Source: Marasmius tenuissimus
Lineage: Eukaryota; Basidiomycota; Agaricomycetes; Agaricales; Marasmiaceae
Assembly (NCBI GenBank): GCA_029532415.1
Contig: JAQOTA010000046.1
Coordinates: 1,240,001-1,304,000 of the forward strand
Reading direction: 5' to 3'
DNA: 64,000 bases
This document shows, piece by piece, positions 1 through 11,936 of the stretch; the stretch's first letter is position 1, and every line of letters starts with the position of its first letter. The notes beneath the pieces are model-generated. The model saw only the letters and a list, made by a program, of their open reading frames with translations. It made no database searches and had not been told where the DNA came from. The position numbers were made by a program, and so were the translations under genes.

Positions 1-1745
1 GCACTGAACAACAATGGGGTGAACACCTGGGTCAAGCAGCAGTGAGAGCGAGTGAACGATACTGACAGGGAGTGAGCAAGATTCTAAAGTGAGAGGTGAG
101 CGAGAAATATAGTCATGGCAAACGGGAGCCTACAGTATGTCTCAACATCCCACGAGTGTCCTTGAATCCCTCGGAGTGTATGTTTGGATCAACAGATATT
201 GGACGATTCTTCACACCAGAATTTGGAATTCAATACTGGTAGACATAGCTGGGAGCAATCACTTACTGGTAGTGAGGGGAGAGCTTGTTCTCTGATTGGT
301 AGTGCTTACTGTGAGAACGCATGAGTTCTCGTTCCTTCTCCATCCCCTTGAAGATAGACGAGAACGAGAACAAGGAAGGTGAACGCAAATGGGGAACAAA
401 GACAGGACGGAATGAGAAGGGAGGATCAAAAATGAGAGATCATAACTGCGAGAAGGGGGGACGAGAAGAGTGAGTAGCAGAAAGTGAAGAGAACCACCGA
501 GAAAACAATATATCAGAAACCTTCAGGCCACAAGGTCCAAATATTTGACTGCTGTTTCTCCCAACGCTAACACGGGGAGAATCGTGTGATAGACAACCAA
601 CCGAACAATGGACAATCACCCCGCATTCATATATGAGTGAGTTGCATGGACGAAAAGAGGAGACATATAGTTGTTCGGTGAAATGAGAGTATGGGGTATA
701 GATAGCGAAAGAAAGTGCGTTTGAGCATGGTACAGTGATATGGAAGAGCCACTCAATGCTTCGAGTTCAGGAAGAGGGAATGAGAATTGAAAAGGATGAA
801 CGATAAGACCCAATGTAAGCAGCCGCACAGTGTGAGGATGAGCAAACATCTTCCCCTTGAGAGAATGTGTCGGTGGAACATCTTCGCGAATAGAGAAGCC
901 GTCGTAGTGAACGTCCACACCGTGGATCTTCGCAGAAAACATCTTCGGGGCCAATAGGCATTTTGAGAGATGCTGACAATGCAGGTGAAGGAGTGTCGGG
1001 CATAGAAGAGCTCGAGTTCATGCTTCTCCTTGTGACGTGGGGGTTGGTGAGCTGTCTGTGGAAGTGGGAGCGGCGTTGGGGAGAGAACGACACAGACGAG
1101 AACAAACGAGAACGAGGGGTACAGGTGAACGAACTGCAGTGAACCTCGATTAACTCTGTTCGAGGCGGTTGATAAGACGCGGAAATCACAGTGAAGGGGG
1201 TGAGGTTTCACAAGGATAAGGTTTGGTTGTTCCCTGCTCTCCCTTGTTGGATGGTCCATGCACCTTTTTACGAAAGTGAACGATTGATTCAGTACGAGGG
1301 AGGACTGAAACGTTCCCAAATTGTGCTTCAGTCGTCCCAGCCACCCGACCGTTGAGTTTGTTGAGCCCCGTAATGTTGAATGACTTTTTCGTATGATCAC
1401 ATTCCCCTTCCCTTATAGTTCTTGTTCTCATCGAGAAGGCTGATGCGGGGAGAAAGGGACTGTCAGTGGTTTGGTTTCACTGCACGAATCGACTTCGAAT
1501 TTGAAGTGCAGGTGGGGAACCACACGAGCTGACGGCACACAACGTAATCAGACCTGACTCAAAGAAGAAGACGCACCTGGTGTCTTTGTGGGTCCCTATT
1601 ACAGCTCGCACAGGCGGCTAGACGTCTGTTGGCTTCGTTGAGGATGGGTTCCTCAACTACTGATCCCTTGGGCCACGAAGAGGCCAGACATCATCCAAGG
1701 GGTGAGAGTGTAGTCTGATCGATTTCCAAGGCAAGGGTAAGCTAC
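1..1745 (-). mobile_element. Probable internally deleted KDZ element copy
   Basis: Bases 1-300 are a diverged copy of 1905-2190, the 3' flank and C-terminal coding end of the intact KDZ gene; shared stretches include 'tatgtctcaaca' and 'tggatcaaca'. Bases about 1640-1745 resemble 6900-6990, the 5' flank of that gene, sharing the 'gccacrgagaggccrgaca' type motif. Both ends of the element therefore recur within about 1.7 kb, where the full copy spans about 5 kb. The middle (300-1640) has only short scrambled minus-strand frames, one of which (near 900-950) vaguely resembles sequence at 6690-6740. The reading as a deleted, non-autonomous copy in direct tandem with the full one is inference. The left edge may lie outside the window. 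Confidence 0.4.
1640..1745. repeat. Copy of the KDZ 5'-flank repeat (partner at 6900-6990)
   Basis: Both places carry an 'actRRtcccyykggccac' type core followed by 'gagaggcc' and a pyrimidine/G-rich run. They lie in the same orientation upstream of minus-strand KDZ sequence, so they probably mark the 5' boundary of two element copies. Confidence 0.4.
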
Positions 1746-1842
1746 AAACTGACTTTGAGCGAGATGATTACAAGAGTGAACTACAAACTGACTACAAGTG
1801 AAATAATTACAAGGCAATACTACAAGTCAACAAAATAGAGTT

Positions 1843-1902
1843 ACAAGGTGCGAGAGAACAAGGTACAAGAGAACAAGGTACGGGAGAACAAGGTACAAGA
1901 GA
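1843..1902. repeat. 15-bp tandem repeat, four units
   Basis: Four consecutive 15-bp units of the form ACAAGGTRCRRGAGA sit just downstream of the 3' end of the intact KDZ gene. The preceding 100 bp also repeats 'ctacaaactgact' and 'attacaag'. Short subterminal repeats like these often serve as transposase binding sites in class II elements; that role here is inference. Confidence 0.6.
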
Positions 1903-2152
1903 ACATCATTGGGGTGAATGTTGTGAGCAGCAGTGAGAAGGAGTGAACGTGACTGAGAGGGAGTGAACAGGATTCTGATGCAAGAAATCAGCGAGAAATA
2001 TGACCACGGTGAAGGGGAACCCACAATATGTCTCAACACCCTTGCGAGTGTCCTTGAAGCCCTTGGAGTGTATCGTTGGATCAACAAATGCTGGACGATT
2101 TTTCAAACTGAAAATGGAATCAGATAAGGAAGGTATGGCGAGGAGCAATCCC

Positions 2153-5100
2153 TTACCAGTCGTGAGGGAAAAGTTTATTCTCCTTGACGCGCCATTCTTT
2201 GACTTGATCTGCCAGAGTTTTGCCTTCTGGAATATTGACGAACTCTTCCATTCCACACAATTCAAGTTTGTACTGACAGTCGGCATGAAGGGCGTCATAC
2301 ATCGCTGCTTTCTCCTTTGCGTAGGCTGCCTTCCCTGGTGAGTCAGAATTGGAAGCGGCTTCCTCCCAGAGCATCGACTTTTTTGCAAAGAAACAAATGG
2401 CTCGATGAAAACAAGCATGCTTGAACTCCAATTCCTCCTGAACACGTTCGTATTCAGCATCTGTTCGATGGAATCGGAGTTTGTCCTCTGTGAACAGCAT
2501 TGGTGAATTGTGACAAGACATCTGCAACAGCCGCTCACCTTTTTCACTCCATTTTTGCACATCGGTTGTGTTCATTTCCGCCATTTTGCCACAGGTCCAT
2601 ATCCATCTGTCCGCTCTCTGCTCCTGAAGATCAATTTCGGTCTCCTCTAGCTCTTGGAAAGGCCGCTTTTGAGGAGTATCTGTGAGCGAGTCACCCTTGA
2701 CAGCTGGGTGGTTTGTAGCTTGACCACCGGTATCACCGCTGTGCAAAGACGTGGCTGGTTTAGCAACTGGTTTGCCTGAACCTGAACCTGAATTCTTGGA
2801 TTGATCTGCGCGTTCGTTAGCATGGCGAGGGAAAAAATCACATAGATGGTTTTCCCTACTTGGATTCCTGGATCGTGCGACTGACATCCTGGTGCCTGCA
2901 TGGGTCAGGTGTGAGTGTTTCGGAAATGACAGGAGAATGAAAGAGGGAATGACACAAGGGAACAATACGAGAAAATGAGGCGAGGGGAGAACAAAACAAG
3001 TGAATGAGGCAAGGGAACAACAATGCGGGGAACCAAGAGGGTAAATGGCAAGTGAGAGGGGAGAGAGAGAGGAGCAACGTGAGAAAACTATGTGGGGAAC
3101 GAAAAGTAAACTGACAAAGCGGACATACCGTACAACCTGGGCCCATCATTAGTCGGCTCATCCGAATCTCGGGACTCCACTTGCTCCGACCATTTGCTCG
3201 CCGCCTGCGAGTTTCCAACACCAACCTTCCCCCACAGCGTGCCCTCCTCAATATGGGATGCCCCCGGGATGCGCCTTGCTTCCGTCAATTTTCGATATAT
3301 ATCCTCAGTCTTCAGTTGCGGCCACTCCTCCACATCCAGTGCACCCAATTGATCAAGCATCCCATGCAGAAAGCGGTAATTGAGCAGAAACTTTACTCGG
3401 TTGTGCTGGAGATCAACAATCTGAGCCAGAGCACGAGTGTTGTGATCTATGGCAGAGCCAGTTTTATTTTTGCGATCGAAGGGCTGGGTCAGCCTCTTCA
3501 CTGAAGTCTGCAAGGCACGAATAATGTTGTATAGTTTGCCTTGAATGAGTTTTGCCTGCTCCGTAGCGAGTTTTGTGAGCCCGTAGTCCAACTGCTGTTG
3601 TGGAGTGAAGTCCACTGGTGTCCAAAGTAATTGGTTTTCGGGATGGCATGGAGGGCTGTTCTGGTAATGTGAGGCGGCGTCGGGTGTCATCAAGTCCACC
3701 TGCGTCTTCTGAAAGCTGGTTATACAAGCTTCACACTTCATTCGTCGTATCCTGATCTCTTTCTCCACAGCCAGGTCGGGGACCTTCGATTTGTCATGTT
3801 TGTCGACGAGTCTTCTTAGGTGCTCCCTTAAGATCGATTGTCAGTTGCCATCGAACATGGTAGGTCAAGATCACGTACTGGATAAAAGCAATTGCCAAAC
3901 CCTCATCCAGGTATGTGGCCGCCACGCCCAGCATCTGCCGACCAGATGGGGTCTTGAAATCTTCCCGTGATGCCTTCATTGTGTCCACTATGGATTTGAG
4001 GGTCAGTGCTACGTGAAGGGCTAAGTCCTTCCATGGCATTGGGTAATACAGCGTGATCCGAACCTTTGTCATTTTCATCATGCGTGTAAACGGACTTAAT
4101 GGATTGCTTTCTCTTGGGATCAACCTTGGGTGACCTATCGGCAGTGTTCCATTCAAGTGCCTTCTCCGGATGAAGAAGCCAGAGCCCTATGAGAGAGTCC
4201 TGTTTTTTGGAGTACTGGGAACGAAGACTCAGAATCTCATTACAAAGCAGTAATGTTGTGAACGTTGTTGTCAGCTGTGGTACGCGATCAGGGGGAGTGA
4301 ATCCCAGCATGTGGAAGTGAACGGCAGAAAAGGAACACGGGAGAGAGTGAACAGCGGAAGAGAGCGATGTATTGGGAACAGACCAATGAACACGGAACAT
4401 GAAGTAAACGCGGCAAAAGGAGACAACTGAACTCACCCAAACCAACAGTTTTCCTCCAGTTCCAGTCTCCGAATACGAGAATAAGGACATCCTCTCGTAA
4501 ACCCAAGTTCATCTGGCGGGTAGAGGCCCCCCAACGATTGATTGTATCCCATGGCTGTTCCGCCGTTTCTGCTTTGAAAAGGCCTACACCCGACTTGTAA
4601 ACGTACAAGTAAAGCGGCTCACAGCTGGCGATATGATTACGGCAGTGACAGACAGGTATGACCCAAAGCATCTGCCCGGCCAGGTAAACGTACTCTGGGT
4701 GTGTTTCTATCCACCTGTCGATGATATACTTGCAGTAGCTACACATAGCATCGTAACTGACGACGAACGGCCCACTTTGCTCCTCCCCATTTGGAGAGGC
4801 TGTCTGCGTGACTGCTCGAGCTAGGCAGTCGTCAACGCAGACCCACCTTGAAGAGGCCCAATCAGCGAGGATTGTGGGAAATTGGAAGTGAACATTGCTT
4901 ACCTCTCAGCGCATTTCAGGTTCGCAGAAGTCCTGATAAAAACGTGGCAACACTGGCAGTTGACAATACCGCTAATGTCCATGTTTTTGAACTTCACCTT
5001 GTTCTGTTTACTGATCGTGTTCAGGTGCCCACAAACTGATTTCTTCAATGCAGATTGAGTGATCCATGTCTGATGAGAGGGAGAACGTACACACCTCAGT

Positions 5101-6588
5101 GGAAGTAGGCTCCTTAGAACCGCAATGTTCGTTATACACGCTTGCGATGGGGAAATATGATTGCCCAGAATATATGGATATGTCATTGGGATCTAGGTTT
5201 TTCTTTGCGTAGTGGTTGGCATGATAGTTGCCGTCCAGTGTGAGTCGTGTCATATGCAGGTGCCTTGACCACTGTTAGATAGATTCATAGCGAAGGCAAG
5301 GAATGAGACGAACATCAGGTCTGGTGGTGTTTTCTCCCAGCCCTCTTCCGTATTCACCCCGGGGTGTGGACAAGACGGGCATTCCACAATCAAGTCATTT
5401 GCAGGTCGTTGCGAAAGCTTGAGATACTTCCACAACTCATGATGGACACCAGCCCACCGCTTGTCCTGAAGAAAATCCCACACACGTGTCGCATTCATGA
5501 ATTGCTTATACAAATCCTAGAATATCCTTGAGATGAGCAACTATTGAAACTGACTAGAAATGGCATACCGGAACGTTGCCCGTGAATACATTGTTAGACA
5601 TCCTGCGCAGAGTCTTGATGTAATCGAAAGGATTGACCGTCGTCTGTACGTGCAAAAGGTGGAACTGGTGCATAAGTCGGAACATAAAACAGGACTGCGG
5701 TTTGAGCACTGTGGATGGGAGGAGGTCATTCATGTATAGTTGCGTCCATTTATCTCAGTGGCCTCCTTGTTCGCAATCGCAATAGATGACACAGGTTGAG
5801 TGAACGCCATTGAAATCCGTGACAATGAGGGAATGAGAGGCTTTGGCCTTGGGACAAACATTTCTGTCATGTCCGAGTGGGATGGACGGTGCTTTTGTTT
5901 TGGGACAAACATTTCCGTCATGATTGAGAGAGGGAGACGACACTGTGGGGAGCTCTAGTGCAGAGATATCGTACTTCATGAAAAAACCATCCTCGCACCA
6001 AACGTGTGCCCAGTGTAAAGGATTGTGTTTGTGTGCAGCTACCCAGCACCGCTCGCATAACAATGGTAAGCTGAGGCACTCATAGCATCGCACTTTACGA
6101 GTGGCCCCCCCACACGGACATGTCTTGATGACATTGTCGTGAGCTTCGCGTTTGAATGATAACCGTACAGCTTGGTCCATTTTCTCTTCCCAATCACTCA
6201 ACAACTGGAGTCGCTATTAAGAACCGCTGAGAAAGAACGCAGCGCAAGGTGTGAGGAAACTCACACGTGTCTTCTCTTCCTGAACTAGCTTTTCTACAGG
6301 TATTCTTTCCCTATTCTCTGCCTTTGCGTCGTCACCTTTCTCGATGTCCTTCATCTCAACATCTTCGATTCCTTTTTGCGATTTCTCAGGAGCGGGCAAT
6401 CGCTGAATCTCCTGACGCGAAGGCCCTGGATTTGGTTGTGGTTCACTTGAGATTGGTATGACCACCCTGCTCGTCCCTCGTTTGTCGATAAATTCCTGAA
6501 CGCGTAAACACTTCGGAGGTGGAGTGGCTACGTGGACGCTGTCGTTGAAGGCCACTCGCTTCTCCTTGTTGAGTTGCTTTCGATACAT
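2153..6588 (-). pseudogene. KDZ transposase with CxC2 cysteine cluster, one in-frame stop
   Basis: Multi-exon minus-strand gene of the Kyakuja-Dileera-Zisupton DNA transposon family. In order it shows an N-terminal charged region (6588-6270), a CxC2-type zinc cluster (CPCG, CYEC, CERCW, HKH; 6160-5950), the segment YKQFMNATRVWDFLQDKRW (5510-5455), the core LTLDGNYHANHYAKKN (5250-5200), NKVKFKNMDISGIVNCQC (5010-4960), a YDAMC / CHCRNH stretch (about 4760-4640), and ETAEQPWDTINRWGASTRQMN (4580-4520), ending in a long C-terminal helical region (stop 2153). These match the usual order in fungal KDZ transposases. The frame is broken by TGA at 5755-5757, between GGH and DKW, where relatives in my recollection have Arg, so CGA to TGA is likely. 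The open frame continues for 60 codons beyond it. Introns are short; one runs from DLM to HLHMTRL near 5270-5320. It looks recently inactivated, or possibly read through. The start at 6588 is the first ATG of the exon and could lie further upstream. Confidence 0.8.
5840..5935 (-). repeat. 51-bp in-frame duplication inside the CxC2 domain
   Basis: Two 17-codon units lie side by side, encoding HDGNVCPKTKAPS and HDRNVCPKAKAS variants. The spacing of 51 bp keeps the frame. It adds an extra Cys to the cysteine cluster. Confidence 0.7.
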
Positions 6589-6899
6589 GGAGTACAGGCT
6601 GGAGATCAGTGAGTAAAGAACCGTCAAAACGGCATGAAGGAGAGTGAGGGGGCTTGGAGAGACAACTCACCTGGAGGTCACAACTATATTGACGGGAATT
6701 TCAGAGAAATTGTCCAAATAAAGACCATGGATCGCGACTGTTTCTGGGCGGCTTTCATGCTGGAACGCAGTGGAGATTGTGAACTGAATAGAAAAAAAAA
6801 TCAGTTGGAGTGACGGCAATTGAGCTGGTTCAACTTACCAAATTGGGCGCTAGGAACCATTCCCCGGCTATTGGTCCAATGTTGAAGATGTCCTGTTTG

Positions 6900-6990
6900 C
6901 TTCACCGTTTTAGGAACGGTTACTAGTCCCCCTGGCCACAGAGAGGCCGGACATTATTCAGGAGGGTCGAGGGGGGCCACGGCAGGGCGA
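6900..6990. repeat. 5'-flank repeat of the intact KDZ copy
   Basis: Partner of the repeat at 1640-1745. It lies between the KDZ gene and the Spt5-like gene and probably marks the 5' side of the element. I could not identify clean terminal inverted repeats or a target duplication by eye. Confidence 0.35.
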
Positions 6991-7112
6991 ATTCATTCCT
7001 AAATTTCAGATCAGATGTTACCAGTGTGATACATAACTCATGCTACGGATACAAGAATAGTACTCAAGAATAGTGAGAATTAGTAGTAAAGGGCGTCATC
7101 GCAGGGAAGAAA

Positions 7113-7301
7113 TCAATGTAAAGGGCGGACTGGGACCATGTGCCTATTACTGGCCAGTGCCGCCCGGCGAGTCAGCTTCATGTACTCATCAGCTTCTTTT
7201 CTCCTCTTCCTAGACTCGTAAACTCTCGCCAACATCGTCTTGGGGTCTAGCTCAAGTCTTTCCAGAGTAATGTTTTCAACAGCGGTGGGGCTAGTCCTCA
7301 A
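7113..7301 (-). other. Possible frameshifted C-terminal tail of the Spt5-like gene
   Basis: Directly after the stop of the upstream gene (TGA at 7298-7300), another frame stays open for 62 codons and reads like protein (ENITLERLELDPKTMLARVY, then a Lys/Arg-rich helix). The switch needs a one- or two-base slip at 'gataattgagg'. It may be the original end of the gene, displaced by a frameshift, or a chance open frame. Confidence 0.35.
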
Positions 7302-10300
7302 TTATCGTCCGACTTTGAGTCCCGGTAGAAGTTGGATACCCGCCGAATGAGCTTGCCGATGTGCTGAGGTTCGCCGCCTACAACAACCATGAGATTCTTC
7401 TCGGTGCTGGGCTTGATCCGATCCTGAGTGTGATCAATAGTGGTGAGATCCCGAACAATTTTAGGCCTTGTATCATCGGGACCCTTCCTGTAAAAGATAA
7501 CCCCAGAGTCTCCTTGGACAATGTCGAGATAGATGTCGCTGCCGTTGACAGATGCTTGGATCTTGAGACCGGCGAGACTGGGGTGCACGATCCAGTGAGC
7601 TGGTCCGGCAGCAGTAGCTTCCTCTTCCTCCGCTTCTTTGAATGCCTGCAAACAGAATGCTTCCAACTCTACTGCTGCAATCTGTTCCCGAGGATCGAGG
7701 GGCTCTTCATTGGGTACGGGGTCTGCTGTTTCGGCCGTGTTCGCAAGAGGGGATTGAGGACTCGGGACGGTGGAGTCTGGCCCGAAGGTGCCGACGGGTA
7801 AGGTGACGGATGCGTAGGGGTCCCAGTGAGTTTCCAAGGTGCTATCACGCGACATGATTTCCATTTCCGATCTTGACCATTGGGGAGTGCCGGGCGGCTC
7901 CAAGCGATCCAACTCCTCTACTATGTCTGGGAGGTGTTTAAGGTCCGGCTGAAAGTCGTAAAAGGAACCAGATCGGACAGGGTAAGCTTTGTTGAGAAAC
8001 CTGCCGGTCTTCACATCGTGGACATGCTGGTAGTCAAGAACCATGAGCCCTGTGTCCACAGCCACATGAGTCTCGAGTTCGACACTCAGCCTGATTCCCT
8101 GGCGTTTCGCAACAGTCTTTCCCGGCACATGACGGTCCCTATGGGTCTCTGTCCCATAGTAAACATCCACAGGACGAATGTACCCAAGATAGCCCTTGGC
8201 TCGACCCTTGGTGATTGCGGCCCAAGTGCCCAGCCATGGTTCACAGCTGGCGAACATGGAGGTTGTGGTCCCGTAAACTTGTGATTGTGTCTCAGTCAAG
8301 GGTTGAAGGTCTTTGAGACGTTGGGCGCCACTAAAGGTAAAGGGAATTAGAATCAGGAACGTGAAGAGTTGAAGTGTTTAACACATACCTTGTGGTCAGA
8401 ATATGATCATGATTAACGAGAACGAATTTTTGCACAACTTCCGCCCACAAACCAATCATCAATCTTCTACCAAGGTTCCCTTCAACTCTTTCCACCATTT
8501 CAACGCGACCGATGACTCCGCAGTAAGGTCCTCTTGTTACCCGTATCTCAGTACCAACCCAAGGCACTGGGACAAGCTCCCTTTTCTCGCCAAAAATGTC
8601 AAGTCGGGCATCTCTTTCCATCGGTGTCAGGATGTGCTTCGCTGTGTTGATGTGGCATACAGAGAGTACGTGCTCTTCGGGCAGCACTACAGAAATAGTG
8701 TTCCCGTGTCTAATGAAGACGCGGCCGTATCGACCTCAGTGGCGACCAGTCATCAAGAGAACCCAATCATCTTTCTTGTGCGGCTTGAGGAGAGATTGGA
8801 CTGGAACCACGTATTTGCCCCTGTTGATGGCCTCCTCCTCTTTTTGTCGTATCCTCTCCTTCTCTTCCCACAACCACTGTTCTTCCAGAGTCTCATCGGC
8901 TGGCCGAGGGTAGAGGACATAGGGATTGTTGGTGGGTTTGGGTGCTAGCTGCACCCTGAGGTGCACGACAGCGAGTTGTTGGCGGCTACTTCTGGCGTTC
9001 ACCTGAAGATACTTGAACGTGGCGTTCACTCCGGCCGAGATGACCTCTTCGCTTTCATCAAACGACCAGTTGGAGGGGTGGGGAAAGGGGGCAAGCTCAA
9101 GGTCAGGATGGTTGGTCTGCCTGAATAGGTCCTCAAGCTTGGGAGGAATGGAGGTAGCGAGGAGGAGCTGTTCTCTGAAGTAATGTGCCCTCATGAGACC
9201 ACTGCAGGTGAACTCCCCGCCTTTCCATAATAGAATGTCCGTCCCTTGTTTTTCTGCCACGCCAGTGTGATCTTTGTCGTAGAAGAGGCCATGGGTAGAG
9301 AAAGGGTCAGTTTCATCAGTGAACGGTTGGATAACGTCCTGGGGTCCTGGCTTCATGCGTCCACCGGGAAACCGTGGGATGAGCAGGACCGTAAATCTAT
9401 TGCGAGCGCACATTGAACTATCTTCTAGCCATTGCAGATCTGGTTCTAGCTCCGCTTCATGGCTGATAGCTTTGACCCATTTCCGTTGTTCTGCACAAAG
9501 CTGTTCCCACTCTCTTGCCTGATCACGCCTCCGCTTCTCTGCTGGTCGGTACTTCAGTTTGTTGTTGGTAATCTCCTCCAGTTGTTCATCCTCTCTGACA
9601 TCTATCTCGTCTTTCTCCAATCCAATCGCCAACCCCACATCACTGCGATACGGCCCGGAGCAAACTATCACCCATTTGTTGTCTCCAACGTACTCCCTGA
9701 GGCGAGTACTGACTGCGCGAGAATAATGTTTCTTTTCCCTGCGAAGGTCATCACGGTGCACGCTTGGAAGGTTTTCACGGTCTGCATTCTTCCCAAGTAT
9801 GTGGGCGTGTTCCCAAGGATCTATCTTGTTCACTTGTGGAATGTCAAGGGTGTCTTTCAATGGGTAGGCGCGCATCTGAGGATAAACAGATGGTATGCAG
9901 GGCGCCCAGGAATAGAAACCTTGAGCGTCGCTTTCAGGTTCCATCTCTTTCTGCTTTCCTTTGTGGATCTGGGACGGTGATCGCAAGGATGATATAGGCT
10001 GCTGAGATAGCAAAGACGAGGGAGTTAGAGGAGCTGGGGAGGGAGTTGGTCTGGAGGGTCCTGGTGTCGGTTGCAAGTTCAGGGTTAAACACAGCAAGGA
10101 CAGGTCTATGGCCTGCTGAGTATCGGAAGAAACTGTAACGGGCTGATGCATGTTGGAGGCTTCTGAAATGAGATGTGGCTTGACATAGCGCAACGTGAGG
10201 TCAGCGCACAAGGCATCCACAAATGACTGTCGATCTTCGGGGGCTTCGAACGAGAGTGTAGTCTGAGCAGCGGGTGGATCTGACAAACAAGGTCAGTATA

Positions 10301-10468
10301 TTGCATAGACATTATTCCGACGAACATACAAATGTCATTGTCATCACTGAGCTTGAAGCGTTCCTCCTCAACTTCAGATTCCCCTTCGTCATAGGCGTCT
10401 CTATCCTCTGCAGCCGCAATGTCCAGAAATGACTCCACTCCAATTCTTCTGCGTTTTCCAGGTGCCAT
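7298..10468 (-). pseudogene. Spt5-like KOW-domain protein with one in-frame stop
   Basis: Three exons (10468-10330, 10279-8389, 8330-7298), joined in phase by 50- and 58-bp introns, give 1,020 codons, about the size of the transcription elongation factor Spt5. The N-terminus has basic KRRR, then a FLDI motif followed by an acidic stretch, as in Spt5. Two short KOW-type motifs are visible: WVIVCSGPYRSDVG (near residue 250) and VTRGPYCGVIGRV (near residue 627). Between them lies a long helical region with RYGRVFIRHGNTISVV. Codon 561 is TGA (8736-8738, after TGRH), yet the same frame continues open for hundreds of codons, so this is a point nonsense lesion, most simply CGA to TGA. True Spt5 is essential and more conserved, so this is more likely an expanded agaricomycete paralogue family member than the housekeeping gene. 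It lies head-to-tail upstream of the KDZ gene on the same strand. Confidence 0.65.
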
Positions 10469-10529
10469 TGCGAGATTTCTTTAGATTTTTCGACTATTAT
10501 GAATTGGATTAGAGGGACCTGCATAACGT

Positions 10530-11936
10530 CCGAAGGTCAACGCCCTTCTGCTTGTGAATCTGCTGTGGGTAACGCACCGAGTAAGGTTGTATAAATGGAT
10601 GAAGAAAACGTATTTTGAAGAGTAAAACCAACGGGGAAGATCTAAGAAGATGTCAGCAGGATTCGTATAGTCGCAACATACAACACACCGAACTGAACGA
10701 GTGGAACGTGTAGCACCTAGTCCATAGGTGCCGCAGGCGTGCCTGAAAAATTCAACCATCAGCATCTCTAGCTGCCTGTTCTCTCTCGACGATCAAAGCA
10801 AAATTGAGGCAATTGTGTTCGCCTTTTGGATTACTCAGTGTCTCACAAAAATTTTTGTATTGTAACTACTTATTGTATACTCTTAAAAGGATGAGTGAGG
10901 GTGAATGTTCACTTACCTCGAGAGGGACACCACCACGTTCGATGGGGGTGGTCTCTGGTGAACGGAGGCATGAGGTGGCTGTGCAGCCAACATGGCCGAG
11001 ATATGGGACACGAGCTTGCAATTTTGTCTAACGCCCATGAAGCACCTGTTGAGAAAATATACAGAAAATAATCCATGACTGCACTGAGAGTCAAACTCGG
11101 ATGTGTGGCAAGAATTCGCGATAATCCTGAAATACCACTGAGTGCCGCATGCCTTACTGTTAAGCTATACAGTCCTTGCTAGGTTAGTGTTTTTTCAATT
11201 ATAGATCATCATAGGACGCTCACAGTCTCGCGCCCATGGCTATGGCACTTATCGGGCATTAAACAGATTTGCAGACTTGTGCGCCATATCCTGGGACGCT
11301 GGCTGCACAGCCACCTCATTCCAACTTGAACCAGAACTCCCCCCTCCCTGCCGTTACCAAGGTAAGATCTCCCTCAACTCTCTGTAGTACAATTAGCGTA
11401 GCTATTACAATAGGAATTCATTGAGAGCTGAGTGCATGAAAGAGTCGAAAAGACTCGCATGGAACGCAGCAGCAAAAAAAAAAACTAAGACAAAAAACAA
11501 AACACCTAGCATACATCATGCTAGGTCATTTCACATCACCTCATGCAATGATGCTGACACTCAGTCGTCCTGTTTTAGGCCAACGACCAACGCGGTCCCT
11601 TCGGACACCCTTACAATCTGCTGTCGTCAAAGGTGAGCAAGAACTCCCATTGGTCATTTCGTGTCGTGATACTAACTCATTTTTCAGGTCCTTTCCTTTG
11701 GTCACAACAATGCAATTCACTATCAAATTTTACAAGCGATGAGGCTGCAACGGCAGTAGCGGAACAATGGCTACAGAAGTGTGTGTCAAGAAATAGGAAT
11801 CACCAGAGAAACTACAATCACGATACAGGAAGGGAAGATGGGGAAGGAGTGAGAGGGTATACCTTGTTCGAGGTTCTTAGAAGCTGGGGCTTCTCGAGCG
11901 ACGGACGGGGTAGGAGTTGCCAGAGTGAACAGTCCA
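10530..11936. other. No supported protein gene; tRNA-like sequence inside
   Basis: Only short open frames without family features are present. The stretch holds the tRNA-like sequence at 11077-11174. The minus frame at 10481-10765 encodes an odd Cys/Arg-rich peptide that I cannot support as a gene. Confidence 0.5.
11077..11174 (-). repeat. tRNA-derived sequence (SINE head or tRNA pseudogene)
   Basis: On the minus strand the ends can pair as a 7-bp acceptor-like stem (GACTGTA with TGCAGTC). A D-arm-like GCTT...AGGC follows, and near the 3' end there is a B-box-like GAGTTTGACTC with a T-arm-like stem. CTCAGTGGTA inside also resembles an A box. The total of 98 nt could hold an intron, and the only anticodon with a preceding U would be CAG, but the anticodon arm is poor. 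A related plus-strand copy lies at 20141-20230, which favours a dispersed SINE-like element over a functional tRNA. Confidence 0.35.

Noticed and set aside
8403..9997. Plus-strand frames of 70-180 codons
   Set aside because: Antisense shadows of the Spt5-like gene, which has consistent codon phase across three exons.
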